Positions 34,984 through 43,122 of a DNA stretch of 64,000 nt are shown here, piece by piece; the stretch's first letter is position 1, and each line of letters opens with the position of its first letter. Source of the DNA: Gammaproteobacteria bacterium (lineage in GTDB: Bacteria; Pseudomonadota; Gammaproteobacteria; Pseudomonadales; Pseudohongiellaceae); NCBI GenBank assembly GCA_030682575.1, contig JAUXNX010000016.1, positions 237,638 through 301,637 on the forward strand. Reading direction: 5' to 3'. The position numbers and the translations under genes were made by a program. Under the pieces are notes generated by a model that made no database searches, had not been told where the DNA came from, and worked only from the letters and a program-made list of their open reading frames with translations.

Positions 34984-36183
34984 ATGGCTAAGATCAAACT
35001 CACCAAGTCCGCAGTCGATGCGGCAAAACCCCAGGCGCAGCCCATCGAGCTGCGTGACACTCTTGTTCCCGGCTTCCTGTGCAAGATTACACCGGCCGGC
35101 CGCAAGGTCTTCATGCTCCAGTACCGGACGAATGCCGGCGAGCGGCGCAAGCCGGCGTTGGGCATGTACGGAGAACTGACCGTCGAACAGGCCCGCTCGC
35201 TGGCGCAGAACTGGCTGGCCGAGGTTCGCCGAGGCGGCGATCCTGGTGCCGCCAAGACCGAGGCGCGCAAGGCGCCCACTGTTGAGGAGTTGTGCAAGAA
35301 GTTCATGGAGGACTACTCCAAGAAGCGCAACAAGCCCAGCACCCGAGTCGGCTATCAAGGCGTCATCGACCGCTGCATCATCCCGCTGCTGGGCCGCAAG
35401 AAGGTTCACGACGTGAAGCGGCCCGATGTTGCCGGACTGATGGAAAAACTTTCGTACAAGCAGACCGAGGCGAACAAGGCGTTCAGCATCCTGCGCAAGA
35501 TGTTCAACTTGGCCGAGGTGTGGGGCTATCGGCCTGACGGCACGAATCCTTGCCGCCATGTCCCGATGTTCCCTGCCGGTAAGTCCACCCATCTCATCAG
35601 CGACGAGGACATGGGCAGACTGTTCCGGCAGCTCGACAAGATCGAGGCCGAAGGGCTGGAGAACTACGTCATCCCTCTGGCGATCCGCCTGCAATTCGAG
35701 TTTGCCGGCCGCCGCTCCGAAATCGTCACGCTCGAATGGGAATGGGTCGATCTGGAGAACCGGCGGGTGGTCTGGCCTGACAGCAAGACCGGCGGCATGT
35801 CGAAGCCCTTGAGCGAGGAAGCCTACCGGCTGCTTTCGACGGCGCCGAGGCAGGAAGGCAATCCCTACGTGCTGCCGTCGCCACGCCATCCGGGGCAACA
35901 CCTGACGACGGGCGAGTATTACGGCGGCTGGTGCCGCGCGCTCAAGGCGGCGGGCGCGACGCATGTGGGTACGCACGGCATCCGCCATCGCTCGGCGACC
36001 GACATTGCCAATTCAGGTATCCCGGTCAAGGTCGGCATGGCGCTGACGGCGCACAAGACCGTGACCATGTTCATGCGCTACATCCACACCGAGGATGACC
36101 CGGTGCGCCAAGCGGCGGAACTGGTGGCGAACCGGCGCAAGATGATCACTGGGGCGCAGCGTCGTGAAGAGGCAACGGCATGA
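34984..36183 (+). CDS. int: Tn4371-type tyrosine integrase
   Basis: The 399-residue integrase opens MAKIKLTKSAVDAAKPQ with an AP2-like DUF4102 arm-binding domain (to about 90), a core-binding domain (about 95 to 180) and a catalytic domain with FAGRRSEI (Arg I), THGIRHRSATD (His/Arg II) and TAHKTVTMFMRYIH (His III and Tyr nucleophile). All catalytic residues are present, unlike the prophage integrase. ATG 34984 follows GAGGAG. It is expected to integrate and excise the element. Confidence 0.93.
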   Translation: MAKIKLTKSAVDAAKPQAQPIELRDTLVPGFLCKITPAGRKVFMLQYRTNAGERRKPALGMYGELTVEQARSLAQNWLAEVRRGGDPGAAKTEARKAPTVEELCKKFMEDYSKKRNKPSTRVGYQGVIDRCIIPLLGRKKVHDVKRPDVAGLMEKLSYKQTEANKAFSILRKMFNLAEVWGYRPDGTNPCRHVPMFPAGKSTHLISDEDMGRLFRQLDKIEAEGLENYVIPLAIRLQFEFAGRRSEIVTLEWEWVDLENRRVVWPDSKTGGMSKPLSEEAYRLLSTAPRQEGNPYVLPSPRHPGQHLTTGEYYGGWCRALKAAGATHVGTHGIRHRSATDIANSGIPVKVGMALTAHKTVTMFMRYIHTEDDPVRQAAELVANRRKMITGAQRREEATA

Positions 36184-36226
36184 CTTGGAGCCTCATTTCT
36201 ACCACTGCCGATCGCAGCCGGTGTGG

Positions 36227-36261
36227 GCCGAATTGTCGCGACGCTGACGCGACAATTCGGC
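36227..36261. promoter_or_regulatory. Inverted repeat downstream of the integrase
   Basis: GCCGAATTGTCGCG (36227-36240) pairs perfectly with CGCGACAATTCGGC (36248-36261) around a 7-base loop. No T-run follows on either strand within the expected distance. It could act as a weak transcription stop for int or as a protein-binding site before the toxin-antitoxin pair. Confidence 0.5.
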
Positions 36262-36272
36262 TCTTGCGTCTC

Positions 36273-36288
36273 ATATCCGAACGGATAT
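36273..36288. promoter_or_regulatory. Palindromic operator candidate of the toxin-antitoxin pair
   Basis: ATATCCG-AA-CGGATAT is a perfect 7-base-arm palindrome ending 5 bases before the toxin start codon and merging into TATAAT (36286-36291). HigA-type antitoxins repress their own promoter through such palindromes. There is no room for a normal ribosome binding site between it and the ATG. Confidence 0.55.
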
Positions 36289-36293
36289 AATCT

Positions 36294-36656
36294 ATGTCTG
36301 AGAAACGTAAGCTCCTGTATTGGGAGGGCTCCTCGAAGAAGGACTTCAAGGAGTTCCCCATTCCCGTCCAGAAGGACATGGGCGTCGCGCTGTTCGTCGT
36401 GCAGTTGGGCCGAACACCTGATTCGGCGAAACTCTGGAAAGGTCTCGGCCCTGGTGTTTATGAGCTAGTGGAGGACCACCGGGGCGACACCTTTCGCGCG
36501 GTCTACACCGTGCGCGTCGGCGATGTTGTGCATGTGCTACATGCGTTTCAGAAGAAATCCAAGTCCGGAATTGCTACGCCACAGCCGGACGTGGAGTTGA
36601 TCGAGAAGCGGTTGAAGGCAGTGCTCGCCCGTTATGGGTTGAGCGGGAGATCGTAA
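36294..36656 (+). CDS. HigB-like toxin (phage-derived Gp49 family)
   Basis: A 120-residue RelE/HigB-superfamily protein. The WEGSSKKDFKEFPIPVQKDMGVALFVVQLG segment and YTVRVGDVVHVLHAFQKKSKSGI match Gp49-like toxins, which cleave mRNA at the ribosome. Its stop overlaps the antitoxin start as TAATG. Toxin-first order is usual for this family. Likely role: stabilising the conjugative element or limiting phage growth. Confidence 0.85.
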   Translation: MSEKRKLLYWEGSSKKDFKEFPIPVQKDMGVALFVVQLGRTPDSAKLWKGLGPGVYELVEDHRGDTFRAVYTVRVGDVVHVLHAFQKKSKSGIATPQPDVELIEKRLKAVLARYGLSGRS

Positions 36657-36976
36657 TGACGCGCAAAGCTAATCCTCAAAGCACCGACAACGTGTTGGCA
36701 GACCTCGGCTTCGATGATGCGGAGGAACTGTCAGCGAAGGCCGCTCTTGCGGTCAAGCTCAACGAGCTAATTGACAAACGCGATCTTAGCCAGACGGAAG
36801 CGGCCGCCATTACCGGTATGACGCAGCCCAAGGTGTCCCAAGTTCGCCGCTACAAGCTACAGAACATTTCTCTCGAACGGCTGATGCAGGCACTGGTGTC
36901 GCTCGACCAGCATGTCGAGATCGTCGTACAGCCTGCGCGTCGCGCGCATGCGGCCGGCATTACGGTTGCCGTGTGA
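36656..36976 (+). CDS. HigA-like XRE antitoxin
   Basis: A 106-residue XRE protein with helix-turn-helix LSQTEAAAITGMTQPKVSQVRRYKLQNISLERLMQAL. The family (XRE with C-terminal strand LDQHVEIVVQP) is the usual partner of Gp49-like toxins and both neutralises the toxin and represses the operon. It is translationally coupled to the toxin. Confidence 0.85.
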   Translation: MTRKANPQSTDNVLADLGFDDAEELSAKAALAVKLNELIDKRDLSQTEAAAITGMTQPKVSQVRRYKLQNISLERLMQALVSLDQHVEIVVQPARRAHAAGITVAV

Positions 36977-37010
36977 TGAGCGGTCCGCTGACACTTAGCT
37001 CGGGGGTGAG

Positions 37011-37976
37011 ATGAAGTTCGCCTACGAGGATATGAGCGACGATCAGTTCGAAAAACTGATCGTTTTCTTGTGCCAGCATCTGCTTGGCATTTCCGTGCAA
37101 GGTTTCGCCAAGGGGCCTGATGGAGGACGCGATGCCAAATTCGTTGGCACGTCCGAGCTACATCCGAGCAAAGCTGCGCCTTGGGTTGGCACGACCATCG
37201 TTCAGGCCAAGCACACCAACGGCTACAACCGGAGTTTCTCGGAACCAGACTTCTTCAGTACGAACGCGGCGAACACGGTACTCGCCAAGGAGATTCCACG
37301 CATCAAGAAGCTACGCGAGGCCAAGCAGCTCGACCACTACATGCTGTTTGCCAATCGACGGTTGGCTGGCAACGCCGAGAGCGAGATACGCGCGTACATC
37401 GCAGCACAATGCGGCATCCCCGATTCGTCGATCTACTTGTGTGGCCTGGAGCAGTTGGAAGTCCTGTTGAAGACGTTTCCTGACGTAGCAGGAAAGGCCG
37501 ATCTCGACCCGGTCGATTCACCCTTGATCGTTAGTCCGGACGATCTTGCTGTGGTCGTTCAGGCGCTGGCCCGGCAGAAGGACAGCATATCGGCATTGCT
37601 CGACGATCCGCCCACTGAGCGGGTCACCTATGAGCAGAAGAATCTCCTGAACAACATGAGCGCCGAGTACGCCAAGGCGCAACGCAGGAAATACCTGAAG
37701 GAAACTGCGCAGATTCGAGCATTCCTGGCCGCGCCGGAAAACCTCGAACTGCTGCGCATGTATGAATCTGTGGTCGATGAGTTTCAACTCAAGATCATTG
37801 CCAAGCGCAAGGACTACCAGACCTTCGATGACGTAATGGAGTACTTGGTAGACCTCCTGTTCAACCGCGATCCCGTGTTGCGACAGCATGCACACAAGCG
37901 CTTGACCCGTGTCGTGCTGTTCTACATGTACTGGAACTGCGATATTGGGGAGGTAAGCGATGCTGCGGCCGACTAA
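37011..37976 (+). CDS. ABC-3C system effector with Mrr-like nuclease domain
   Basis: The 321-residue protein begins with an Mrr-like PD-(D/E)xK domain: FEKLIVFLCQHLLG, then GPDGGRDAKF (Asp) and TIVQAKHT (Q-x-K) near residues 38 to 67. From about 200 the protein becomes helical, matching the C-terminal domains that dock effectors to ABC three-component complexes. It precedes the middle component (17-base overlap) and the DUF2326 ATPase. Likely role: DNA cleavage when the ATPase senses invading DNA, as proposed for this class; the trigger is unknown. Confidence 0.75.
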   Translation: MKFAYEDMSDDQFEKLIVFLCQHLLGISVQGFAKGPDGGRDAKFVGTSELHPSKAAPWVGTTIVQAKHTNGYNRSFSEPDFFSTNAANTVLAKEIPRIKKLREAKQLDHYMLFANRRLAGNAESEIRAYIAAQCGIPDSSIYLCGLEQLEVLLKTFPDVAGKADLDPVDSPLIVSPDDLAVVVQALARQKDSISALLDDPPTERVTYEQKNLLNNMSAEYAKAQRRKYLKETAQIRAFLAAPENLELLRMYESVVDEFQLKIIAKRKDYQTFDDVMEYLVDLLFNRDPVLRQHAHKRLTRVVLFYMYWNCDIGEVSDAAAD

Positions 37977-38208
37977 ACACTCGCACCCGGATCGCACGGT
38001 TATCAACGTTGCGTTGTTGTTGCTGATGCGACTGAAAGATCGCCGCGTGGATGAATACGGCGCACTGCGCAAGTATGCGAAGAAGACCGTTACCGGAGGC
38101 GATGTGTTATTCCTGCCGGCGCTAAATTTTCTCTATCTAATGGGACTGATCGACTATCGCCCCAAGACCGACGCCGTGGAATATGTGGGGCCAAATGAAG
38201 CTGTCTAG
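37960..38208 (+). CDS. ABC-3C middle component
   Basis: An 82-residue winged-helix-like protein (INVALLLLMRLKDRRVDEYGALRKYAKK, then FLPALNFLYLMGLIDYRPKTDAVEYV). Short winged-helix proteins bridging effector and ATPase are the middle components of ABC-3C systems. It overlaps both neighbours, which supports a single operon and one complex. Confidence 0.75.
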   Translation: MLRPTKHSHPDRTVINVALLLLMRLKDRRVDEYGALRKYAKKTVTGGDVLFLPALNFLYLMGLIDYRPKTDAVEYVGPNEAV

Positions 38209-39991
38209 ACTTTATTCAAACAAGCCAGACTTGTTCGAGCCCGTCGACTTTGTGCAGGGCTTGAATGTCATCATGGCTGAAATTCGTCTTCCGGAGAATC
38301 GCGAGAAGGATACTCACAATCTTGGAAAGACGACCCTAGGGCGTTTGCTCGACTTCGGATTCTTAGCCGGACGTGACGCCAAGTTCTTCCTTTTCAAGCA
38401 CCTCGATCGTTTCAGAGATTTTGTTTTCTTCTTAGAGATCGAGCTGGAAGACGCCTCATTCGTTACGATACGGCGTAGCGTGGAGGAGGCAACCAAGATC
38501 AGCTTCAAGAAGCACGAAGCGGGACATCAGGACTTCTCTGCGTTGTCGATCTTGGCATGGGACCACCAAGATGTGGCTTTCGAGCGCGCCCGCGACCTGC
38601 TCGATGGCCTACTTGATTGGCGCGCACTAAAGCCATGGTCATATCGCAAGGGATTGGGCTATCTGCTGCGCTCGCAGGAGGACTTTCGCGAGGTATTCCA
38701 ACTGCGCAAGTTCGCGTCCAAGCATGCCGATTGGAAACCATTTCTTGCGCATATGCTGGGTTTCGACGCGAAACTAATCGCTTCGCATTATGAGAAGGAA
38801 GATGAACTCTCCAAAAGGCAAGATACTGCCCAGACTATTAAGAACGAACTGGGTGGGTCGATTGAGGACATCAGCAAGATCGAAGGCATCCTCTTACTCA
38901 AGCAGAAGGAGGCAGAGAAGAAGCAGAAGCTTCTTGATGCCTTTGATTTTCGTGCTCAGGATAAGGATCGAACCAAGCAGTTGGTCGATGGCATAGACGA
39001 GCGTATCGCGACACTCAACAGCGAGCGCTATTCGCTGACTCAGAACAGAAAGAAGATACTGACTTCGCTGGAAGAAGATCAGATTTTGTTTAATCCGGAG
39101 GAAGCCCAGCGCTTGTTCGAGGAAGCGGGTGTCCTTTTCAAGGGGCAGGTCAAGAAGGACTTCCAACAATTGATCGCCTTCAACCGGGCGATCACGGATG
39201 AGCGTCGTGGCTATCTTCAGGAAGAGCGTGTGGAGATCGAAGCCGAGCTGAAGCGTGTCAATGCTGAACTCGGGTCGCTGGGTAAAAAGCGCTCGGACAT
39301 GCTTTCATTTCTGAGCGAAACCGACATTTTCGGAAAGTACAGACAAGTTTCCGACGAAATGGTAACGCTGCGCGCCGACATCACATCCCTAGAGCGCCAG
39401 CGCGGCTTTCTGCACCGTTTGCAGGAATTGCGCACTGACATTAGGGCGCTGACTGAGGCGCGTGGTCATCTTCAAACCCAGATAGAGGTTGACGTCGAAA
39501 AGCAGAACTCGGACCCGGATAGTTTGTTTTCGTCGATTCGGGTCTTTTTCAGCGAAATCGTTGAAGAAGTGATCGACCGCAAGGCATTGCTGAGCGTCTC
39601 GCCAAATCAGGCAGGGCACCTTGAGTTCAAGGCGGAGATTTTGGATGAATCGGGCAATGCGACCAGCGCCGACCTTGGATACACGTATCGCAAGCTACTG
39701 TGTATTGCCTTCGATCTTGCTGTATTGCGTGCCCACCTCGACGACAAGTTCCCGCGCTTCGTCTATCACGATGGTGTGTTCGAGTCTCTGGATGATCGCA
39801 AAAAGGAGAACCTGTTAGCGGTCATTCACCGATACGCCGAACTGGGGCTACAGCCCACCATCACGCTGATCGATTCGGACTTGCCAGCGCGTGCCGATGA
39901 CGATGAGCCGGTGTTTGCTGCGGACGAAATCGTCGCGACGTTGCATGACGAGGGTGAGCGGGGACGGCTGTTCAAGTTTAAAGCATGGTGA
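38195..39991 (+). CDS. DUF2326 family ABC-type ATPase (ABC-3C)
   Basis: The 598-residue SMC/RecN-like ATPase has an atypical Walker A (HNLGKTTLGRLLDF, about residues 37 to 50), a long coiled-coil centre (about 200 to 460) and a C-terminal half-site with DLGYTYRKLLCIAFDLAVLRAHLD (signature-like) and FVYHDGVFESLDDRKKENLL (Walker B/D-loop). DUF2326 ATPases are the third component of ABC-3C systems. ATG 38195 overlaps the middle component's end by 14 bases. The whole cassette is visibly more AT-rich than the surrounding core. Confidence 0.82.
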   Translation: MKLSRLYSNKPDLFEPVDFVQGLNVIMAEIRLPENREKDTHNLGKTTLGRLLDFGFLAGRDAKFFLFKHLDRFRDFVFFLEIELEDASFVTIRRSVEEATKISFKKHEAGHQDFSALSILAWDHQDVAFERARDLLDGLLDWRALKPWSYRKGLGYLLRSQEDFREVFQLRKFASKHADWKPFLAHMLGFDAKLIASHYEKEDELSKRQDTAQTIKNELGGSIEDISKIEGILLLKQKEAEKKQKLLDAFDFRAQDKDRTKQLVDGIDERIATLNSERYSLTQNRKKILTSLEEDQILFNPEEAQRLFEEAGVLFKGQVKKDFQQLIAFNRAITDERRGYLQEERVEIEAELKRVNAELGSLGKKRSDMLSFLSETDIFGKYRQVSDEMVTLRADITSLERQRGFLHRLQELRTDIRALTEARGHLQTQIEVDVEKQNSDPDSLFSSIRVFFSEIVEEVIDRKALLSVSPNQAGHLEFKAEILDESGNATSADLGYTYRKLLCIAFDLAVLRAHLDDKFPRFVYHDGVFESLDDRKKENLLAVIHRYAELGLQPTITLIDSDLPARADDDEPVFAADEIVATLHDEGERGRLFKFKAW

Positions 39992-40022
39992 TGACCTCGA
40001 ACCGACCCTGACGCATTCCGCG

Positions 40023-40718
40023 CTATAGGCGGATGCCGGCAGACTTCGGCGTTGCAAACTGCTCCGGCTCCTTACCGAGTGGAAAAGCCACCACGTACAA
40101 CACGCTGGCGGGCATCGGCTTGCTGTCAAGGTTTGCACCCCACTTTACCTGCACCTTGCGCGTGGCGTAACACAGCGAGACACCGAGCGCCTTGAGCGCG
40201 TCGATGTGGGATTGGATCTCGTCGTACACTTCGAACTTCTGCGTTTCGCTGTAAACATCGGCGCAATCTCGGTACTCCCGAAAATAGTCCACCAGCGCGG
40301 CGAAGACCTCGTCCGCTTCGCGGGTCAGCTCGAATCCCGGCTCCGATAGATCCATCGTGCAGGACTCGGCCAACTTGGCCAATTGTTTGCCCGTTGTCAG
40401 TGGAGTGGCCGTCAACGTGACGTGCTCCCGATCGAACTTCTCCTTCGCCGCCTTGAATTCTTCTTCGGATGGAATGGTGAACGGCTTGTTGAGTGTGTCG
40501 ATGTCCTCGAACTCGAACGCGCTGGCAAGAGCGCGACGTGTATCAAGACTAGCGGACAAACCTTGCTCGACTCGCTGGATCGTTCGCACATTGAGGCCGG
40601 AAATGGCGGCCAGTTGTTCCTGCGACCATTGCCGCATCTCTCGGAATAGCTTGATGCACACGGCCAGCTCAGCCGGAGTCAGCAGGCGGGTTTGTTGAGC
40701 ATGTTCTGTAGCGTTCAT
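40023..40718 (-). CDS. XRE-family regulator with C-terminal sensor-like domain
   Basis: A 231-residue protein with an N-terminal Cro/C1-type helix-turn-helix (WSQEQLAAISGLNVRTIQRVEQG, about residues 31 to 53) and a C-terminal domain of about 150 residues without clear family, ending in a strand-rich VLYVVAFPLGKEPEQF. It faces the ABC-3C cassette and ends 31 bases from it. It may regulate that cassette or its own promoter; phased repeats lie upstream. Confidence 0.75.
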   Translation of the reverse strand: MNATEHAQQTRLLTPAELAVCIKLFREMRQWSQEQLAAISGLNVRTIQRVEQGLSASLDTRRALASAFEFEDIDTLNKPFTIPSEEEFKAAKEKFDREHVTLTATPLTTGKQLAKLAESCTMDLSEPGFELTREADEVFAALVDYFREYRDCADVYSETQKFEVYDEIQSHIDALKALGVSLCYATRKVQVKWGANLDSKPMPASVLYVVAFPLGKEPEQFATPKSAGIRL

Positions 40719-40779
40719 TGGTGGCTCCGTCGTTTCAGTAGACGTGGCGAAGTATGGGGAGCCAGGAACAAGGACAACA

Positions 40780-40807
40780 CGACAGTAACCCGACAGCCGA
40801 CCGACAG
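40780..40807. repeat. Three 11-bp-phased CGACAG repeats
   Basis: CGACAG occurs at 40780, 40791 and 40802, an exact 11-base period (one DNA turn), about 60 bases upstream of the divergent XRE gene's start. Helically phased hexamers suggest an operator for a multimeric repressor. Confidence 0.4.
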
Positions 40808-41184
40808 GACAAGACTATAAAGGTCGTATGCGGTTCGCTCCAAAGGATATTCAGGGCGCGAATCAGTGCGTCCCGGCGTACCGCCGTCGGGCTCGCGGGC
40901 TGCGCCCCGCGCTTCGTGTCGAATCGCGGCCATTCGGCTTTGATCCCTGACGCCTACGGCCCATAAGGACCTGCGCGCTCCGCTTGCTCATCCAGCCTTT
41001 GTTTGAGAGGTGGGGTGGGCGGTCTTGCTGTTTCCCTTCACCGTACCACGGCGTTCTCGCCGTCAAGGGCTGCGCGTGCCTTGCACGCTTGCGGTCGTGA
41101 CCGTCTGCGACCCTGTGACAGCTTGCGCTGCGCCGTGCTGACGCCGGTTCCGGGCAATTCCGCCCGAGCAACCGGAGCACGATC
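40808..41184. other. GC-rich intergenic stretch before radC
   Basis: No open frame with normal codon use and ribosome binding site is seen here. The radC start at 41185 follows ACCGGAGCACGATC. The stretch likely contains the radC promoter, but no clear hexamers stand out. Confidence 0.5.
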
Positions 41185-41691
41185 ATGTCGCAACTCTCTC
41201 TCACTCTCGATTCCTCGCTGCTGGTGCGTGACGACCAGGGGCGCTATCTCCCGGCTACCGCTGACCAGATACTTGCAGCGGCCCGTCAAGTCATCGACCA
41301 GAAGATCCCGCGCGGGGCGCAGTTCACATCGCCGGCGCTGGTGAAGGACTATCTGCGCACCAAACTGGCTGGCTTTGAGCACGAGGTGTTCGCGGCATTG
41401 TTCCTCGACACCCAACATGGGCTGATCGAGTACGCCGAATTGTTCCGAGGCACCATCGACTCGGCGGCGGTGTATCCGCGCGAAGTCGTGAAGGCGGCGT
41501 TGCGGCTCAATGCGGCGGCGGTGATCTTTGCGCACAACCATCCGAGCGGGAATCCCGAGCCGAGCCAGGCCGACAGGCAGATAACCCAGCGGCTCAAGGA
41601 TGCGCTGGCGCTGGTGGAAGTACGCACGCTGGATCACATCGTTGTCGGCGGCGAGTCCACAGAGTCCTTCGCCGAACGTGGGCTGCTTTAA
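41185..41691 (+). CDS. radC: RadC family (JAB/MPN domain) protein
   Basis: A 168-residue RadC-like protein. The JAMM metal motif is complete: EVFAALFLDTQHG, then HNHPSGNPEPSQAD (about residues 116 to 129) and DHIVVGG. Tn4371-type elements carry such short RadC proteins at this place. The N-terminal helix-hairpin-helix of chromosomal RadC is absent. The biochemical role is unproven; predicted to be a metal-dependent hydrolase or DNA-associated factor. Confidence 0.93.
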   Translation: MSQLSLTLDSSLLVRDDQGRYLPATADQILAAARQVIDQKIPRGAQFTSPALVKDYLRTKLAGFEHEVFAALFLDTQHGLIEYAELFRGTIDSAAVYPREVVKAALRLNAAAVIFAHNHPSGNPEPSQADRQITQRLKDALALVEVRTLDHIVVGGESTESFAERGLL

Positions 41692-41695
41692 CCTA

Positions 41696-41716
41696 GGGGG
41701 CTTCGGCCCCCCTTTT
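41696..41716 (+). terminator. Terminator of radC
   Basis: GGGGGC-TTCG-GCCCCC with a UUCG tetraloop is followed by CTTTT, four bases after the radC stop codon. The tetraloop stem and T-run indicate rho-independent termination. Confidence 0.85.
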
Positions 41717-42221
41717 GCTGCGTCCGGTGCCGACGATCTCCGGCCCTCGCGGGCCTGCGCGCTGCGCTTGCACTTCAGGGGAACGGCTTGCAGCCGATCC
41801 CCGCCGCGCGTTGCTTGGCGCCCCTGACAGCCGCCGAACAGGTTGCACCTGATCGGCCTTCGCGCCTGCGGCGCTGAGCGCTTCGCTTGCGTGGGGTCTG
41901 CGCCATCTGCGGCCGTTGCCACAACCGCCGTCTTCCCTCGCTCATCACCTCATCCGCGACTGTAGCCCGCGCCCGTGTGCCGTCAAGGCGCGCCGGGCCG
42001 TGTCCTCGCTGCGCTGCGGGCCGCACCAACCCGTCGCTTGTTTCCTTGACGGCCCCCGTTCGCGCGCTCCTGACCGTCGCGGGCGATGAACTCAGGAAAG
42101 ACGGTGGCAACGAGGCCGGCCCAGGTCTCCGCGCCGACCCCACCGGACAACCGCAAAAGCGGGCTCCGAATCTAGGAATCCGGTGGGGCTTTCAACAGCA
42201 ACCTTGTCAGGAGTAACCACC
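41717..42221. other. Intergenic stretch between radC and DUF932 gene
   Basis: About 500 GC-rich bases with no supported gene. Several short frames are open because of high GC content, but none has a ribosome binding site. The downstream gene's ribosome binding site AGGAG lies at 42210-42214. Confidence 0.5.
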
Positions 42222-43049
42222 ATGCAACTCGCATCCCGTTTCGCTTCACGTTCCCCAATGCTGCGCGCCAATCATCCGCTGTCGGATGGAGAAATCCAGC
42301 GCGTAGCCCCTTCCATCTTCGCGGAAGCCCCGCACGAAAGCCGCTCCGAGCGGTACAGCTACATCCCCACCGCCGCCGTGCTGACCGAGTTACGCCGCGA
42401 AGGCTTCCAGCCTTTCATGGTCTGCCAGACCCGTGTGCGCGATGAAGGCAAGCGCGAGCACACCAAGCACATGATCCGGTTGCGCCACGCCAGCCAGATT
42501 GCCGGAGCCGAAGCCAACGAAATCATCTTGCTCAATTCCCATGATGGAACGAGCAGTTATCAAATGTTGGCCGGCATGTTCCGGTTCGTGTGCAGCAATG
42601 GCCTTGTCTGCGGCGATACCGTCGCGGACGTGCGCGTGCCTCACAAGGGCGACGTGGCGGGCCACGTCATCGAAGGCGCTTATGAAGTCTTGCACGGCTT
42701 CGAGCGTGCGCAGGAATCCCGCGATGCCATGCAGGCCATCACGCTTGACAGCGGCGAGGCCGAAGTCTTCGCCCGCGCCGCACTCAGTCTCAAGTACGAC
42801 GACCCGGACAAGCCCGCCCCGATCACGGAAAGCCAAGTGCTGGCCCCGCGCCGTTTCGACGACCGCCGCCCCGACCTGTGGAGCGTATTCAACCGTACAC
42901 AGGAGAACTTGACGCAAGGCGGACTGATGGGCAGCAGCGCCAACGGACGCCGCCAGCGCACGCGGCCCGTGCAGGGCATCGACAACGGTATCCGCCTCAA
43001 TCGCGCCCTGTGGCTGCTGGCCGATGGCCTGCGCCAGTTGAAAGCCTGA
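42222..43049 (+). CDS. DUF932 domain-containing protein
   Basis: The 275-residue protein matches DUF932, found in plasmids and conjugative elements. Features: SERYSYIPTAAVLTELRREGFQPF near the N-terminus, HMIRLRH and NSHDGTSSYQMLAGMFRFVCSNGLV (about 105 to 130), and a C-terminal FNRTQENLTQGGL. The function is unknown; some relatives are linked to anti-restriction or replication. The start ATG 42222 has AGGAG upstream. Confidence 0.9.
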   Translation: MQLASRFASRSPMLRANHPLSDGEIQRVAPSIFAEAPHESRSERYSYIPTAAVLTELRREGFQPFMVCQTRVRDEGKREHTKHMIRLRHASQIAGAEANEIILLNSHDGTSSYQMLAGMFRFVCSNGLVCGDTVADVRVPHKGDVAGHVIEGAYEVLHGFERAQESRDAMQAITLDSGEAEVFARAALSLKYDDPDKPAPITESQVLAPRRFDDRRPDLWSVFNRTQENLTQGGLMGSSANGRRQRTRPVQGIDNGIRLNRALWLLADGLRQLKA

Positions 43050-43122
43050 ACCCCACGCGGAGGGGCGGGCAGCCCCTCCATTCATTCCCTTGTTTCACAT
43101 TCTTTCTGTAGGAGTCATCACC

